Below are positions 46,681 to 57,921 of a stretch of 64,000 nucleotides of DNA, one piece after another. Each line of letters begins with the position of its first letter. Position 1 is the stretch's first letter. The position numbers and the translations under genes are program-made. Source of the DNA: Varroa destructor (taxonomy: Eukaryota; Arthropoda; Arachnida; Mesostigmata; Varroidae); assembly GCF_002443255.2 (NCBI RefSeq), contig NW_019211456.1:51768486-51832485 (forward strand). The letters are read 5' to 3'. The notes beneath the pieces are model-generated. The model was not told the origin of the DNA, did not search any database, and worked only from the letters and a program-made list of their open reading frames with translations.

Positions 46681-48013
46681 TATTAAAATTACGCGTATGA
46701 TCTAGATAATATGGCGTGTAGGGTCAGAAAATGCATACAGATTAAATATATCCAGATATGTTAGGGCCAGCTTGATTCGCAAATACAGAACGGAAAATTA
46801 GTGCTGATCTCAAAGCGAAATAGGTGGATCATCCGCCCCTTGGCATTTTAGTTATAGGTACTATAATCATTGTCTTATACTGTCGATTCAATAATGAATT
46901 TGCCAAATTTCACAATTGGAACTTGTTCTGTCACGTTTGACTGCATATGACATTTGATGGTTAGTTTTTATTTTATCGAGCTGCAGAATAGACATTTTAC
47001 CTAAATCTAGACAAGCAAAAGTGGCTGGGGGCATTTCATTTTTAAAAGCGTCTTTTGTGATTATTTCACTAATAAAAAAAGCCACTCCTATTACCAGTAT
47101 TTCTGATAATTAATACGAACTTACAAAAAGATTGCCATACACACTTTCTTAGACAAAGTGATTATTACTGCAGTGGATTTTCGCCAATGAGGCCAGTAGA
47201 GGCTTGGTCAATGGAAAAAAAGCAGAAGAAAAAGAAAAATACTGGACGCCAATGAATATACTGAAGATAAAAATGAAAAAGGATCAAGTAGTGATAGATA
47301 AAGTGCAATGCTTTAGATAGCAGGAGACAGCGGAAAAAGGAGAAAGAACCAAGAGATACAATATAATGTATTAATCATGATAATAGAACTTATTATGATT
47401 TAAGATAATGCTAATAAGGATTAAGATTAACGATGACTGACGTCTTTGATGATAATTATTATTATTATCACTGATATTGTAAGGCATGTATGGATCGTGC
47501 AGTGTCGTCTATATACAGCCTCTGTGTAGATATAGTGTTGTTGGTTAAGAAGTGAACAAAACGCAAAGAAGAGATGGAACCTTTTTAACGTAAGCTAAAT
47601 GTTATATAAGACAAAAAAAAAAAAGAAAAGTCGAGGGGGCGAAGGCCAGAGAAGATGGCCGGCCATACTAGTCAGCTTCTGTTAATTGCCGCTGACAAAA
47701 CCTGTTCAACAAAATCGTACCGGTACCAGAAATTCAGTGAATCGTACTATTATTATCATAATTTCAAAAAGAGGAAACGATGGAATATTAAAAACAATGC
47801 CTGTATCGATAGAAAAATACGGATTGTCACCTTTTTCGAGCTCTGTGTGAATATACAACCTAAACAGGACTGATAGGTCCGGCAACCACAATACACACGC
47901 AGGCCTGCATATAAATAAAACAGAGAAACAAATCCGTGCATAACACTTACACATTTATGTAAATATTAGGTTACTCTAATACCGTGTCAGAAGTCGTCAC
48001 ATTTAATAAAGGC

Positions 48014-48014
48014 A

Positions 48015-48081
<67 letters not shown>
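48014..48081. repeat. (TA)n microsatellite
   Basis: More than 30 nearly uninterrupted TA units, starting just after an AATAAA hexamer at 48005-48010. Confidence 0.95.
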
Positions 48082-48083
<2 letters not shown>

Positions 48084-49190
48084 TGTTGATTTAAAGAACA
48101 GTTCGTGTACTTTCTTCTCTATTACTTGGGATGGTGGGTCGAAGCGTAAGCGCATCAGCGTTTAGGTCCAATTACCATACTGTACTATATAGAAAACTCC
48201 AGCTCGTAGACCTCATACCTCATCCCTGTGTGCTGCCTTTTTTTGTTCAGCATGTTTCGTTAATTATAGTGAACGACTTATTATGCCGTGAATAGACTGC
48301 CATGTGTTTGCTGGGAACATGGATCGAAAATAGTGGGGATTTAAAATCATTTTTGACGAAGTCAAGTATCATCGGCGTGTGGAAAGCCCACAATGAAGGT
48401 ACCTAAAGTTCTATGAAGGAGCCTTATTAGATTACTGAAATAATACATATTTGCAAATTATAGATGGCCACTTGAAATTCAGGTTAACATTTTATTCAAG
48501 CCATCTTTCCAGGCAACAAAGATAAATTTTTACTGTTTTTTTAGGCTAAAACAGGTTAAAAATATCAACGAGATTTGAAAAAGCAGAATTGAACATAAAA
48601 CGTTATATCTATCTTCATGTGTAAAAGTATAGGTTTTTGTGTAATTTATTTTTGTAAAAATGTAAAAAAATATTAATCAATTATGTGTTGGCAATACTGA
48701 TTATATAAAACGTCGCTCATAATTAACCATGTAAGATATTTCAAAACTTTTTCAAAGTAAATGACACAAACAAAACTTTTATAATCAAAAATACCACAAT
48801 TTTTCCTAAACTCTTCTCAGAGTTTGAAATATATTTGTAGGGTATGTATTCCTTTACTTTTTACCATTCCTAAGTAATCGTTGCCTTACTCTAACATATT
48901 TTTTTTTTACAACGAAATTATACAAGTGCGCCCATCAATGAATAGTAATTAAAAAATACCAACCAAGCCTGGCAATTCTGTGTATTTTTCAAGGGATTTT
49001 CTATCATCATGGTTGGCATATCTCTGTATATCGTGAAATTAATGGGAACATAACCTTTGAACAAAAGGCATTAAATAAATGTGTGGCCTTAAATGACCCC
49101 ATTTGTTTACCATAGTGACATAATGACAGCAAATGCATTCTCAACATTAATATAAAAAATCTGGATGCAGCTAACGGGCGATCCATTCTG

Positions 49191-50244
49191 TTAGTGGAAA
49201 ACTGCCCAGGATCGCACACAGGCCTGAGAACAGAGTATATAAGCTTTTCGAACCATATCGGTTTCATTAAAATCATACACTCTAGATCCCGCAAAATCAA
49301 ATGTAGAAACCTGGCGCAACGTACGTCGTTGCGACGATGGAAATGTTGGTTGTCCACAACCGGCACAAGGGACGAACGACAACAAGTAGGGATAAAGGAA
49401 TCGAGGGACTGCGCTATCAGTTATTCTCAGCCAAACAACTGGATATGCTTGACGAACTGCTCTTCCGGCAGAATCGAACAAACTCATTGGGTCAGGGCTA
49501 GGTCTCGTTGGTTGAATGGCTTGGAATATTTCTATATTGCCACGCAACGTTAGTTCGGCATTTCGGATTCGCAGGTTCGCCGGAATGTAGCGAAGCCGAT
49601 TGTTACTGAGCTTCATCACAGTCATCTGATCGCCCCCGTAAAAACTCGGTGGGAGTGTCTCAAGAAGATTATACGATAAGTCAAGCTTATAAAGTGTCGT
49701 CCGACACAACGAATATGGTATTTGAGTAATTTCATTATGCGATAGATTTATAACTCTAATCGTAGAGCCAAGAGTACCTGAAAAAATATCGTATACTTTT
49801 TTAATCTTGTTTCCTTGTAATGATAATGTTACTAGCCTCATTGTGGCCAATGCTTTTGGCACTTCTTCAAGTAAATTGTTTTCAACCGCAAGGTCGGTGA
49901 GATTCGAAAGGTCTGCAATTTTGTTCTGCAAACGACTCAATTTTATGTTTTCAATACGAAGACTAATAAGATCTTGTGGAAAACCTCTGAGGGGATACTC
50001 GCTCCTGTTTGTGATAACCATCCTTGTAATTTTGGGTTGAACTTTTGTTGGAGGTTGGGCAGTAAACCTCTTAGGTACTTCCAGCCCGTACTGGACCGCA
50101 TGGAGTACTTTAACGAAGTTTTCCAACAACGCAACGTTTGCCCTCTTGATAAGGATATCGTGTTCAGGTTCCTTAAGAGATATCGTAAGTTTTCCCTCAC
50201 GCACACAACTGGTGTAGACCTTGATAATGTTCGCTTTCAAATTC
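49191..50244 (-). CDS. LRR1: LRR1 coding exon 2
   Basis: Begins at 50244 after the acceptor TTTCATTGTAG, completing the split Arg codon (residue 53), and ends with TAA at 49193-49191. It encodes the rest of the N-terminal domain, the leucine-rich repeats, the BC and Cul2 boxes and the cysteine-rich C-terminus. An ATG at 50258, 14 bases upstream in the intron, opens the frame but would give a truncated N-terminus. Confidence 0.93.
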
Positions 50245-50703
50245 CTACAATGAAACACAGAAAAATGAAAATAAAACCAACACTATGATAAAAGCGAATA
50301 AAAAATACGATTTAGGGTTTCAAAAACATATTTCCGATCTGCTCGAGAATTCTTACAGATATAAAATGTGGATTCAATACGGATCACAACTCAATTATCT
50401 CAGGTTATGTAGAAGCGGGCAACAAAGGAAAAAATGTTAGTAAATACGGATAACTACTAGAGAAGTTTGAACTTTTTCGAACATCACTTCAGAGTGACAA
50501 AAATACTGTAGAAGTAGAACGTAATTATACAACAAAACACGCTACCTGTACTTGTGACCAGATTCCTTTTGCCTTGTTGTGACAGTAAGAACGTACTCTG
50601 ATCTGTTGCGTAGGTCTGGGGTGATCGTGATTACCGCTTGACCCAATCGTCTATTGCCACTACTTTTTCGATAAGATAGTTGAGCCTCACAGGACAGTCG
50701 CAT
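49191..50703 (-). CDS. LRR1: LRR1 (leucine-rich repeat protein 1, PPIL5), CUL2 substrate receptor, two exons
   Basis: Joined from 50703-50546 and 50244-49191 (minus), 1212 nt, 403 residues; human LRR1 has about 414. In worms and frogs CRL2-LRR1 ubiquitylates the CMG helicase so that it leaves DNA when replication ends. The start MRLSCEAQ resembles human MKLHCEVE. An N-terminal domain (1-135) ends with KITRMVITNRSEYPL, followed by about six leucine-rich repeats (146-294). A BC box (SLFDSAGRAV, 307-316) and a Cul2 box (VPRFLYPYL, 332-340) match the human layout. Cysteine pairs C346/C349 and C391/C395 probably bind zinc. Exon 1 ends AG/GTAGCG (phase 2) and exon 2 follows GTTTCATTGTAG. The gene ends tail-to-tail with schnurri. 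Confidence 0.93.
50546..50703 (-). CDS. LRR1: LRR1 coding exon 1
   Basis: ATG at 50703 on the minus strand, 52 codons plus two bases, donor ACAG/GTAGCG. It encodes MRLSCEAQLSYRKSSG and the rest of the N-terminal strand region. A donor hexamer GTAGCG is weak, but phase and homology to the LRR1 N-terminus fix it. Confidence 0.88.
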
Positions 50704-51174
50704 AGCCAATGAACTGAAATTATTATAGTAAAAGTAAATTCAGCCTCATTCTGAAAACTGCAAACTTTATGCTATAAGAATATAATGAAGAAAACAACAA
50801 GTGAGTAGATTTATTAGCTTACAACTGGGGCTTCTTACTAGTAGTATCCGATCCAATGTAATGGTCTTCTTGGGACAGATAAGGGAGCCACGTTCGCTTC
50901 GAGTGCAACTTTTTGTCGACGTCCTAATCTGTCAAACAGGCATACGTATCAATCGCGCGTTGAAAATAAATTTTGAATTAGTATTATAAACCAGATAAAA
51001 ACAGTTAACACCACAGTTGAAGGTACTCTATATTAATGAACGAATGAATAAGTGAACGATGCGCTTTCGATTATCGCAACCAGTATTATTTGACATTAGA
51101 TTGCAAAATGTACAGGTAGGCAACAGCAGTTATAGAACTCGCTTTCGACATTTTCTTCATTATGGAATCTAGTT

Positions 51175-51212
51175 CATATATATATGTATATATATATATA
51201 CATATATATATT
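51175..51212. repeat. Imperfect (TA)n microsatellite
   Basis: TA units with GTA and CAT interruptions, about 470 bp upstream of LRR1. Confidence 0.85.
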
Positions 51213-54200
51213 TTAGTATAAAGCGTAACGAACATTAATATATTATTTCAGGAATACGCTCTTTTATACACTGCAACATTTCGCTACATTTTTTTAGTAT
51301 TAGACATACAGTTGTATTTTTTTAATTCTGAGATTGCTTACTTGAGTATCCTAAGTTGGGCTTTTAACAAACGAGTTGTAGTACCCTAAACAGAATCAGA
51401 AAATTCGAGCGGATTATAAGTGTGAGTTTCATCTTACAACTACAGTGGTGGAGACAGCTCGCCGTATAAACCTTATGCCCGGCAGCTTCTGCTACTAGAA
51501 AAGCTAAGAGCCGTTTGTTAAAAATATTCCGGAAATCAAGTTTTGAACTTATTGAGTCTAGTCAAAGACATTCTGTGAAAGTGAATAACAAAGAGTTGTG
51601 AGCTATGCTGGAAGTTGATCCCATCACAAAGTGCGCAGGTATTAGCACTCAAATCTGGTGTACGCAAAAATGTCACACTTCATTTCCAATCAGTGGGGGA
51701 AATAAATTCAATAAATGTGTGCCGCATGATATAAACGTAGGCCAAAAGCAAGAGACTTTGCTCTCACGTTACAACTGTGACTAATCATTGCACCGAATCA
51801 TGACTTGTAATAAAAAATGAATCCATTACAATAATCGCAGATAGTCACATTAGCGTACGTATAATTGAATCAACGGAAAACCATCTTAGGGCAAATAATC
51901 AGCTATAATAGCTTATGATGTCTGCTTAATAGTTTAATTCAGATGTTTTCCACAACCGCTTCATTGGTCTTGACTCGCCGATTGTGGGTGAAATGTACTG
52001 TCAACAATCAGAGGAGATGATGAACACATTAAGCAACAAGATTAGAAAGAAAGGTAAAGCACTCCTATTGCATAGAAACACTCGACATCGCACGTAAGGG
52101 TCATGAAGGTAAAAATGCAAAAGTTACAATTGGAGACTCTCTGTCATTCGCCATATTTACCAAACATCGCTCTTATAGAATACAATTTTTTTTAAAATCT
52201 CGGCCACTTACTAACATGAATTGATAGAAACCTCAACTCCCAGACTCTCATCGTAGCGCAAGAGATAATTTACCATCCAAATGGCAGAAGCTTGACTGCG
52301 AGGTTTGATCCAAAGTCAAACTAAGTTTGTGAAAACAGTTTGAAAAATTGGAGTCTACTATATCGCATCTTAAAATGTTTATTCCTGACCATAGAAGAAA
52401 CAGTCTCATAATTTTTACGATTTTAAGAACTATCTCAAATTCCCTTTGCATGTGTCAAAGTACACAGCCTAGTCATTAATAAGCGGCTTTAAGTAGATCT
52501 TTTTGAATAAGTCAATAGCAAAGTTAGCAACTAGTTTAGTAACTGTATTGCAATACACTGTATACCTAGAATGTATTAAACTAAAAACAAAAAAAACTTT
52601 TTTATTCGGTTAAGTTGGGGTCACAGCAAATTAAATGTCCGACATATGTGCCACGTAAATGTAAAAAGAGCAAATATAAGTTGAACAAAGGTGCTCTTTA
52701 AACTTACAGTGGTTATCCAGAACAGTCTGGGTTTGGTTGATGTTTCCTGAATACCAAGCGAGCCTTCGACATTTTTTCAAAACTCACACCCGGATCCAGG
52801 AATGCCAATGCATTTCACACAGAATTGTCGGTAATTAGATATTCCATATTTTTTATAGAATGCATACTTACGTTAATAGATATAATTTGATCGATGTATA
52901 GTTTTATCCTTTCGCTTGTTCACAGACGTTTCTTCAAGCATTACAGAGCAACAAAAAAAAAGCATTTATGCTACTGAGGTAGCGGAAATACTGAACATGT
53001 GTTCTGCTATGTCGCGAAACGAAAAAACACGATAGAATGCTTTGTAGGGTTGTAATAGCAGATTTCAGCATCCAGACAAGTAATTCCAATGCAAGAATAA
53101 CTAGTCTTTAGAAGGAATCGGGAGAAGTTACACAATATTTTCGCTTGAGTTTTCACAGTAAACAAATTTGAAGCAGGCCCAGCGTCGGCTGTTGCCACTG
53201 TTACAGTCAGTTTTATATTCGCGCGCAGCAAGAAACATATTATGAAGCAGACCTCCGTCGCGCTATCTGATTTGGCGCCAACTTCGATACGGCCACCCAA
53301 ACTGGGAGGGACGTAAACGTACACAAACATTTGACTGACTTTTTTTGAGTCTGGAGTAATAATAGTTATTAAAGAAAGCTAGATAATCCAGCAAAGACCC
53401 CTTTGACAGTTTCTGAATAAATATCGACATGGGATTTTGACAGTAAGTCAAAAAGGAGGATAGTTGAAAGTCAACTTGAAAAGTTTTAATTAGCTTCTCC
53501 TCGAGTAAATGAATCTGCCACAAGTATGAACCAGGATGACGACTCCTAAATGAGAATTGATTACGGAAACAGGGCCTTTCTACGTGGAGAGTTCTAATTT
53601 TAAAATAAATTTGTCTTAAACTACCGGCAACACAGCATTTTTGAATTTTAGAGCGTACGGTCTGCCCCTTGCACTAATAAAAACGCATCTCTAGACGCCT
53701 CTCTCTCAGACAATTCACGGACAACAATTTTTACATCCTCCTTAGAAAAACGCACGCTTTTTTATCCCATCTTAAAGATTATGGCTGATAACGTCGAAAT
53801 AATTGATCCAGTTTCAAACGGAGCAGTGCAAAACGCTAACATAATTTTAGTGGTGATCTTGGTGCAAGATGGAAGAACGCTTTGACCTTATGTCGAAAAC
53901 TCTTTTTTTTCAAAACAAGCTACGGACCCACTTTGTGTTATAAATACGATAAACGTTTTAATAAATCAACCTTTATAAGACCTACTAGGAAGTGGAGTAA
54001 TTAAGAGTGCGCCTAAGACATCGCGTTACATCCATCACGCTGCACTACAAAATAAGTTTAAACCAAGGAAAATCATCATAAATACTAAGAAAGTTTTCCA
54101 CACAACATTTCATATGCGAAACACTTTTGAATTTCATGAATGAAACTATGTGAGCACTAGGCGGCTGCTGAAAAGTATTTGGTGGTAAGATTTAGGTAGT

Positions 54201-56519
54201 TCGTACGCAACGATAGAAAAAAAGATACTGTAATACGGTGTATTTGTAATTCCGAGCGCTAAGCGCTAACTCTAGAAGGGGGATGTTCGCTACCCACAAA
54301 TGGCAGTTTCAGAGACATAAAACTGACTTTGTTTTCTCATTGTTTGTACATATTAATATGGCAAAAAGCATCAAGTGCATCGAATCCAGGCTAATCTCAA
54401 TGAAATTGGGCTCTAAAAACGCAATTCGTTTAGGCATTGTATTACATTGCGGAAACAATAGCTGTTGAATAAACCTAACAGAAGTTTTTCTATAATACCA
54501 CAAAATATTTGCCTGAAACTTCATTTAAGCTATATTTAGAATATACCTGCCAGAAACATGTTCTTGTACTTGGACCCACAATAAAAGAACTGACTAATAA
54601 ATATGTCTAAATCAACGCTTATTCGGTCTCACTTTATAATTAACGACTTAGCTCTTTTTCAACCAAGCTGGGCGTAAAAAATGAAATCGCTCACGATATC
54701 TTTATTGTATACTAGTAATACACTGTAACAGTTACAATACTAGAAAAAAAATTAAGAAAGTTTTGCATTGAAATAGTGGAAATCATCTCAACGGTTTTCG
54801 AAATAATGGTCGACAACAATAGGAATACAGATTATAATAAATGTTGTCGCCTCTGCTAGACTAGATAACTGAAAACAAAGGTATTATTCCGACAACAACA
54901 GGGAGTTCAATAGCTTAGCCCAGTATAAAAGGAAGCCTTGTAAACTCGGGGATTGCCGAAATTAAAGCTATAATTTAACTATTTGAATCTTGATAAAACC
55001 TAACGGTATTTCCTCAACAACGTGTTTGCGTTTTTACTGAAAAACCCACTTATATATATTTATTGCATAGAATCTAAAATAGTTAGGCGGCGATATTAAG
55101 GCACCTTCTATAATTAGTATGTTTCTCAGAGTGAGCAGATTGTTTCAGCCAGAATTAAAGTATCAGTATCATTATTTAGACTCCATGAAATTCGACAGTA
55201 CTACGTCGATTTAATACAACATTATTCAACAATGTTATACTGATAAACACCGTTAAGGGTAGTTATTTGATTTACACGAAAAATCCACTGTAATAACCGA
55301 CTTTGCTACAATATTCATTCGAGTAATATTGTAATAATCATATGTGTAAAGAACGTTTACACAAATTGAAATCCAATTCACTATTTTTCCTTAGAATATT
55401 TCATAAACGCGTTGAATCGAAATATTATGCTGCATTTATATTCCACATAATTAATCGTCTCAGACCTATGGAATGACCTAGTTGATCAGTTTGGAAGGTA
55501 AAGATTTTGAAACACCGCATAGTCTCTAGGATAGGAGAATTCTTGTTTTCTTCGCCGACATTTAATAACCTAGTTGTTTGCATTTTTTTCCTCTCTGTTG
55601 GTCACTATAATTTTCCATTACCTGACGCAACGATTATGTACGCAAGGTGCCGATAAAGACATTCACAGCTACGCTAAAACAACAATTTGCGTCCAATTTA
55701 TTTTTTTTCTCAGTATTCCAAATTGCCATTCACCTAAATATTGTTTGTCTCACACTGCTTTTATCTGCCTACCGCCAACTTTTCGCTTGTCTGGCCTTTG
55801 ACCACTTTTACTATGTCAGTAATGCTAAACGATAAGAATGATAATAATAATACTAATAATAAAAATAATAATATAATTAATTTATCTTAATTCAATTATT
55901 GTACATAACATTATTCCCTATACGTTTCTAAGCCGTTTGCTAACGACACAGCGGTTCGTATCTATTTTCTTTTGTTTTTGCCTTGCACACAAAGCATTAC
56001 AGACCAACATCATATCAGTATTAAGAGTGGCCGCCGCTTAAATCTTCCATCATTTCTCATGGTGATGAGTAGTTTTATTTGGAGTTCTAAGCACATTCCT
56101 TTTAAATTCTTCACCATACCCGTTCTCCCCATTTATAAGTCTGTCGCCATCTTAAAATACTTCAAGTTCGCGCAGTAATTACGTGGGGGCAGTTTCCAAC
56201 GTTTTTCTACACTAATTACAGCGCGGGACAAGTACGTCGCATACTATTACTTGCTCACATGTTCGCCGTTCTACATGATAATGATGAAACAATAATAATT
56301 ACAAATTCATCACTAGAATATGTACCACTCCACATTCAATGAAAATCTACAACTGTGCCCCTTCACCCGTCCATATACTATGACTCTTTAGGTCATCTTC
56401 GTCCTCGGTCTTCGCTCGTTCACTTTTGTCGCCTGTAGACAATAACTTGTCGTTATACTTGACGCCTCTGTGAAATAATTTAGCGCTTTATCTGTAAGTG
56501 TCATATATCTCATCATCTC

Positions 56520-56553
56520 GGCCATCAAATGGATTCATTCCCATTTGATGGCC
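56520..56553. repeat. 13-bp perfect inverted repeat with 8-base loop
   Basis: GGCCATCAAATGG at 56520-56532 pairs exactly with CCATTTGATGGCC at 56541-56553. No flanking target-site duplication or known element is evident. Confidence 0.85.
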
Positions 56554-57076
56554 TACATACTTGCATGAAGAGCATAAAATAACTTAAAATATTGTGACTG
56601 TTCCATACGTAAACCTCACTTATCAGTATTGTTTTGAATGTTCATATCCTTAATGCTTGCTCGCGTTACTTTTCGGTTTTTTGCCCATCAGCTACAAGCC
56701 AGCACCAACTCCAATGTACAGAAGCATCTACGGTAGCGCATCTATAGAAATCTCTCGTATCTTATTATCAGCATCACTACATAACTTTTATCTGAGTGTC
56801 TTTTTTGTCGCACTCTGTTCATTAATATCTAGAATATAGTAGAGTACCAGGCCAGCAACTTAAGTAGATCCCCATTACTTCAGTCTAATACACCATTTCC
56901 CTAAGATGGATTTAGCTGATACTAACTAAGAAAGCGGCTGGGAAGCGGGTGTCATATCGGTCGCTTCTTTCGAAATATTATCCGTTTTCAACGGTAACAG
57001 CCGTTGATATTTGTCATTCGTCACTTGTTCGATGCTTTGCGCTTTCAATTTTTTGCTGTCCCTTCTGTTAAATTGG

Positions 57077-57082
57077 TTTATT
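57077..57082 (-). terminator. Likely poly(A) signal AATAAA of the PP6 regulatory subunit
   Basis: TTTATT on the plus strand reads AATAAA on the minus strand, about 140 bases after the stop codon at 57220-57222. Confidence 0.5.
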
Positions 57083-57219
57083 TCGTTTTACATAGCCCGC
57101 TCATTTTGTGACTTGTGGATATTAAAACCGGCGCCTTCACCACAATTACCATCATTACCATCCTTTAAGCGGAAAAAACCACCACTCTGATTGTTATATT
57201 TCTTTATATTAGTCAATAC

Positions 57220-57921
57220 TCAATACTCATCATCGCTTTCTTGTTCGGTCGGATCTTGTAAATTTGTCTCTTTATTTTGTCTCTTGCCGCTAGCTCTTAC
57301 TTCACTACTTTCATTTCCGCCTTCGGAGCTGCATGTAGCGCTGTGCTCAGTCGCAGCCTTTTGTTCCTGTTGTATTCCTTGCGGCGGAGGCAGCTGTTGT
57401 TGCTGCTTTTGCAGACCCTGCTTATTCTCTACAGTCTCAGTGTTTCCACCCCTAGCATCGTTGTAATTGGCCACAGACTGTGATTGCTGCGCGATTTGCT
57501 GTTGCTGCTGTACACGTGAGTCCCGGAATGCATCGAAATCAGCCCACATATCGTCTTGTTGACCTTCATTACCATCTTGTTGTGGTCCTCCGATTTCACC
57601 AAGAGAGGCCTTGAATGAACCAAAATCTGCCCAATCGTCAACTGCCGTGGCTTGATCGGCAGACGATCCCGGCGCATCGTCCCCACCGGATGTTTCTGCT
57701 AGATTCCAAGGGTTGAAACCGTAGTCCATTCTATTCCAAGGATCAAAATGAATTACACCACCCCCTCCGCCGCAAACGGCACCAGGTGCATCTTCCATAT
57801 CATCCTCATCAGATGAGTGGTCATCCATAGGCGGTGAAGCAACTTTACTTATACCTGGAATGTCAACATCCGTGAACTCGTCGTCTTGAAATCCAAACTG
57901 ATCGAAGAAATTTGCCGTAAC
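57220..57921 (-). CDS. PPP6R: PP6R coding exon 2 (acidic C-terminal tail)
   Basis: 233 codons plus stop. It begins VTANFFDQFGFQDDEFTDVD, a conserved PPP6R block, then DDHSSDEDDMED, a Gly run, FDPWN (714-718), FNPWN, WADF at 752-755 and 781-784, and Gln-rich sequence before ESDDEY. The tail is probably disordered. Confidence 0.92.
   Translation of the reverse strand, partial: VTANFFDQFGFQDDEFTDVDIPGISKVASPPMDDHSSDEDDMEDAPGAVCGGGGGVIHFDPWNRMDYGFNPWNLAETSGGDDAPGSSADQATAVDDWADFGSFKASLGEIGGPQQDGNEGQQDDMWADFDAFRDSRVQQQQQIAQQSQSVANYNDARGGNTETVENKQGLQKQQQQLPPPQGIQQEQKAATEHSATCSSEGGNESSEVRASGKRQNKETNLQDPTEQESDDEY

Larger units (their letters stand above)
46344..49190. other. schnurri 3' UTR and schnurri-LRR1 tail-to-tail spacer
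   Basis: AT-rich DNA without a recognisable gene. Plus-strand AATAAA hexamers that could serve schnurri are at 47071, 47914 and 48005. A minus-strand AATAAA for LRR1 reads from 48650 to 48645. Two long (TA)n tracts occupy 46627-46671 and 48014-48081. The frames at 46888-47085, 47655-47954 and 49007-49366 look non-coding or are shadows of LRR1. The 3' end of schnurri is not determined. Confidence 0.5.
50704..57219. other. Intergenic span, no gene recognised
   Basis: Six and a half kilobases of AT-rich DNA between LRR1 and the PP6 subunit. Open frames of 60-107 residues on both strands match nothing I know. It contains an imperfect (TA)n at 51175-51212, a 13-bp perfect hairpin at 56520-56553, and the probable poly(A) signal of the PP6 subunit at 57082-57077 (minus). 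Confidence 0.55.

Noticed and set aside
50258..50258. ATG at 50258 as the LRR1 start
   Set aside because: The upstream exon at 50703-50546 supplies the conserved LRR1 N-terminus in matching phase. The four codons before 50244 are intronic.
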